Position numbers and translations under genes: made by a program. This document shows, in pieces, positions 19,573 through 23,108 of a DNA stretch of 23,108 nt (position 1 is the first letter of the stretch; each line of letters opens with the position of its first letter). The stretch is from Rhizophlyctis rosea (taxonomy: Eukaryota; Chytridiomycota; Chytridiomycetes; Rhizophlyctidales; Rhizophlyctidaceae), in NCBI GenBank assembly GCA_027596075.1, contig JADGJC010000460.1, positions 2,195 to 25,302 of the forward strand. The letters are read 5' to 3'. The notes below the pieces were generated by a model, which was given only the letters and a program-made list of their open reading frames with translations, was not told the DNA's origin and did not search any database.

Positions 19573-22500
19573 TTGCCCTGCGAGCCTCATCTCAGGCAAA
19601 CTGACATTGGCATTGTTGTGCTCCTCGAGGTTTGCGACCTGCTGTATCCCTCACCCTTCAAAAGATATTCAGTAGGTGATGTGCGGAATGTGCTTTACAC
19701 TTGCTACTGTGCGGAAGGTCTGAGTGTTGTTGGCATTTCGCAAGCTTGGTGGTGGCAGGAACTGACGGTGGGTTTATAAAATAGCTTTGGGACAGGCGAG
19801 ATTGTTGGATTTTACGCTTTGCGATCACGAGTCTGCTGTCTTAGGTACTATTATCAAGTGCCGTCTGATCTAGCTTGCACATGCAATTCATGACTGACAA
19901 CTGCCAATAGCTCGAAACATCCTGATACTCGCCACTTTCTGGTTACAACCCAAAGAGGCCGGGTCCATCAATCACTTTGACATATTCTACAACATGTTCG
20001 TCAACAAAGAGTGTATTGACATTCTTCATGAAAGCGCAAAGGCGTTGCTGGCTCCCGGGCCCGACGTTGCGTCTTTTCACAGCAGCAAGTTTGGCAAGGT
20101 CAGGCACATGTTCGAGATTGGTCGGAGCTCTTTCTCGTCATTGGTCCTTCTCGTTTTTGACGGCAGATCTTCCGCGTTGTTTCGGAGGACACGTATGTCG
20201 AGCTCAGGAAGCTTTGGATCAAATACCGAAACGCGAGCGATACGGCGAATGCCTCTGCAAAGATCAACAAGGATTCATTCAAGAAGAAGATGCAAGTATG
20301 CTACAAGACGCATGTTAATGGGATAGTATTCTCTGGAGCTCGAAGGTGAGGCATGTTGTGCGAATCACAGAGTCCATCATGGGGTCTTGCTAAATACATC
20401 GAAACAGTGCTGGCCCATTGTTCATGGACTACATCAAATTGTCGACAAAGCGCGAAGAAGACCCATTTGCGCGGTACTGGATATCTGGAAGGGTGGGCAA
20501 AACCACACCTTCAGATGTGCACCCGAACCCATTATTCGCATACAGCGAGTACAGTGACGACTTTGCGCTGCATTACGGAAGCAACCCGTTGGACGGGTTC
20601 CATCTCGCTGAAGCCTTTGCTGCTACGACGCAGAAGAAGAGCAAGACGCCAAACTTGGAAGAAACGGTACGGGCGGAGTTTCAGACGTGGGCGAAAACTT
20701 GGGTGGAGCTTTGTAATGCTGATGTTCCGAAAGTTTGTGTTCGTGTGTTTCGAGCTGAAGCATTGGACTGTGCGAGCATCTTCTCCTCTCTCCATGAGCC
20801 ATCCATGGACACGATGTTTCAATCACCCTCCCACGGTTTTGGCCTAGCATTTACAATCCTGTCATCCGACTATAGCACGCGTTCCACACCAACCCGGTTC
20901 GACATCATCGACACCTCCAACCTCTCCGACCACCTCAGCCTCCTCAACCTCCTCACCTCCATCGAACCACTCCTACGCCGCTCACCTGGCGCAGCACTCT
21001 ACACCGACATCTTAGTATCACGTTCCCAAGAGACTTTGCAAAGCATTCTAGAGGACTCGCTCTGTTTCGATCCCGTCCTCCTTTCTACGTTGATTGGGCT
21101 CGCTCCGTCAGCTTTGTTGTTTCCGTGGACGTGTAGTTGTAATGTGGGGTTTTATGGTGCCATGACGGCGATTATGGATGAGAAAATGGGGCAGAGGGCT
21201 GTGCATGTTGTTTGGAGGGTTGTCGCGGAGATGGATCCGCAGGTGCGGGGTGCAGGGAATGTGAGGGGAGGGGTGTCGATTGATGTTGGGGAGTTTGCGA
21301 AGGCGGTGTCTGGGATGTACCGGTCGATGTTCAAGTATGAGGTAAGCGTACGTTTTGACAGCGTATGGCGGAATGGGAAGTAGACGGTCTTACCATGAAA
21401 ACGTACCGGCAGAAATTCGGGCTGGGTACTCCAAGTTTGGACGAGATGAGCGCTTCTGCACATTATTCGCGCAGCGGATTTGTGTCCGCCCTGAAGTACC
21501 TCTTCAGCCGACTGGCTATTCCCGACTCGGATCGCGAAGCCTTCATGACTACAGTCATTGAGTATATCGAAACTCAAGGACAGGCACAATTCATGACTTT
21601 CAACAACCACATCCAAGATCTGCGGATGTGGTTGCATGTGAAGAAGTTGTGGACTGCGGATGAGATAAAGAGTCCTCCTGTTGGAAAGGGCGGTGGACGC
21701 AAGGTGTTTCGTGGACCATTGCCGACTGTTAGTCGTGTACTGCTCTTGGTTCCCCGAGCGGTCGTGGACAAATGTCTCATTCTTCCTGAGGGCGCGGCGA
21801 CGGATGGGAAGCGTACGGACCGGATGAGGACGCCGATCATGGTTGCGAGTGTGTCTCCTGGTCCGTACCAAAATACGTTTGGGAGTTTGAAGTTTGCGTT
21901 TGTGAGGAAAACTGTTGATGGTGAAGATGGGAATGCGTCTGGTTGGAAGATTGCGTGACACGTTTACGGTCGAGGAAGATCCCGCTGGGTTGTTTGGGAC
22001 GGGGGATTTGGCGGTTATGTTTGATGTTCCGACGTGGGTGTTGATGGCGCATGAGAGGACACTGGTTTCGGTGAATTTGCTTCCGCATGCTTGTAATGTG
22101 CGGTATGTGGGGATGTTGGGGTTGAATATGACGGTTTTTGGGGCGGAGTTGGGTGATGAGGCGAGTGTTGGGATTGTGACTGGAGTGCCGTACCTTGGAG
22201 TGGGCACGGAGCGGATTGAGGCGGAGGAAAGGGGTCGATTGGGGAGGGTGGAGATGCTGAGCTGAAGATTGGATTGGCTTCACATCAGTCCACGACGGAC
22301 GCGCAGTCCGTTGACAACAGTGCAAATGTTACCATCTCCCCCATCCGGTTGGTCTTGCATGAACGGGCGGACATGATGGCATTGAAGCACCTTGTCGCCA
22401 CGATCAACTTCATGGAGCCTCAATTGCGAAAGTTGATGGATGACAAGGCTGGCATCTCCATCAAGCAGCCTTCACCGAGCACTTTGATTCTCGTCATCAA

Positions 22501-23108
22501 AAGCAAACCGAGGCCGCGCGAGATTCAGGTTGCATTTCCCTACCCCGTCGACGGAACCAAATCCCATCTTCGCATATCGCGCAAATCACACTGTGTTGAA
22601 ATCACCGTTTCGCCGTTGACTATGGACTTGACATCTGCAAGTGTTGGAACGCCAACATCATTCCCGACTCTTCTCTCCACTTCGTCCACATCCACTGATC
22701 ATTTCCTCACTCCCGGGTTTCCGCGCATCCCAATCTCGCAACTTCCCATCCTTGAACCTCTCAGAAAAACGTCCTGGTTCACCACGACTTGCGGCATGAT
22801 GTTCGGCGACGCCGACCGTGCGGCACTGCGTGGTGGTCATGACGGGTTCAGCCCCGGCGTGGGCGTCAAACCACCCACACCCCTCATGAACCTCAAAGAC
22901 TCCCTCCAACTTGTCTTCGCGCATTGGAACGGGGAGCATCCATCCAGTCAAGGGCGGTCCAACCAGTGGTTTGCTATGGGTGTTGGCGGAAACAACTCGA
23001 TTGTTATGTATGTGGATTGTGTGAGATTGGATTTGGGGAGTGATAGTTTGGTGCTGGATGCGTATGTGCGTTGTTTGGAGGAGGAGTGGATGGGGGATGT
23101 TAGGGGGC
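19573..23108 (+). CDS. DUF4470-type protein, 3' partial, with several broken reading-frame junctions
   Basis: The segment SVGDVRNVLYTCY (ends 19717), followed by ARNILILATFW (from 19911), is typical of fungal DUF4470 proteins, which are of unknown biochemical function and often linked to MYND fingers. Clear introns lie at 20099-20166 (phase 0) and 20346-20407 (phase 2). The exon 20408-21341 is long and clean (AGPLFMDYIK, YGSNPLDGFHLAEAFA, FPWTCSCNVGFYGAM). Problems: the direct join 19717/19911 is in frame but drops about 20 residues expected between the two motifs, while MQFMTDN at about 19880-19900 sits off-frame; at 21341 the frame resumes only if 20 bases are removed; near 21955 and again between about 22190 and 22288 the frame changes. 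The last frame (ISPIRLVLHERADMMALKH onward) is open to the window end. No start codon is found. A decaying copy, unusual small introns and indel errors are all possible. Confidence 0.6.

Noticed and set aside
21152..22207. 351-codon minus-strand frame over the DUF4470-type gene
   Set aside because: The forward strand shows family motifs and canonical introns; the reverse reading is Pro/Thr/Arg-rich with no domain.
1..23108. tRNA genes, rRNA, CRISPR arrays, transposon ends or integrase/transposase genes
   Set aside because: I looked for tRNA B-box words, spaced repeats, terminal repeats and polymerase or transposase motifs and found none that hold up.

Overview
The window reads as nuclear DNA of a filamentous or zoosporic fungus, most likely a chytrid. 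It has short GT-AG introns, no operons or Shine-Dalgarno sites, roughly gene-sized islands separated by several kilobases of AT-richer non-coding DNA, and family content (an F-box/ankyrin-like protein, a DUF4470-type protein, a Pls-type NRPS-like enzyme) that I associate with early-diverging fungi. The taxonomic call is inference; no rRNA or marker gene is present.

Layout. 1-73: possible last codons of a gene entering from the left. 74-2747: nothing recognisable. 2748-3730 (minus): a secreted, probably GPI-anchored cysteine-rich protein with two copies of a six-cysteine module. 3731-4221: divergent promoter region. 4222-5718 (plus): F-box protein with a helical, ankyrin-like C-terminal region and one unresolved reading-frame junction. 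5880-6558 (plus): a four-exon small gene of unknown function, visible only when short exons are joined. 6559-11179: no gene I can support, although open, partly hydrophobic segments lie on both strands. 11180-11678: probable promoter and leader of the main gene.

11679-17315 (plus): the centrepiece, a three-exon gene for a 1759-residue assembly-line protein. In order it has a Ser/Pro/Thr-rich N-terminus, an acyl-CoA-ligase-like adenylation domain, a second C-terminal adenylation subdomain, a phosphopantetheine carrier domain, and three tandem units of membrane segments plus a left-handed beta-helix (hexapeptide) domain. This is the architecture of bacterial poly-amino-acid synthetases (Pls/PosA), but the adenylation domain has acyl-CoA-ligase rather than amino-acid-binding features, so the product is open. 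It stands alone with no neighbouring tailoring enzyme.

17316-19572: no supported gene. 19573-23108 (plus, runs off the right end): a DUF4470-type gene with good internal introns but four places where the frame does not join normally, one of which could be a 20-base intron. It may be a decaying copy, a gene with tiny introns, or carry assembly errors.

A pattern across the window is that coding regions alternate between C-ending and G/T-ending synonymous codons in blocks of a few hundred bases. This is clearest in the large synthetase, with about six C-to-G cycles.
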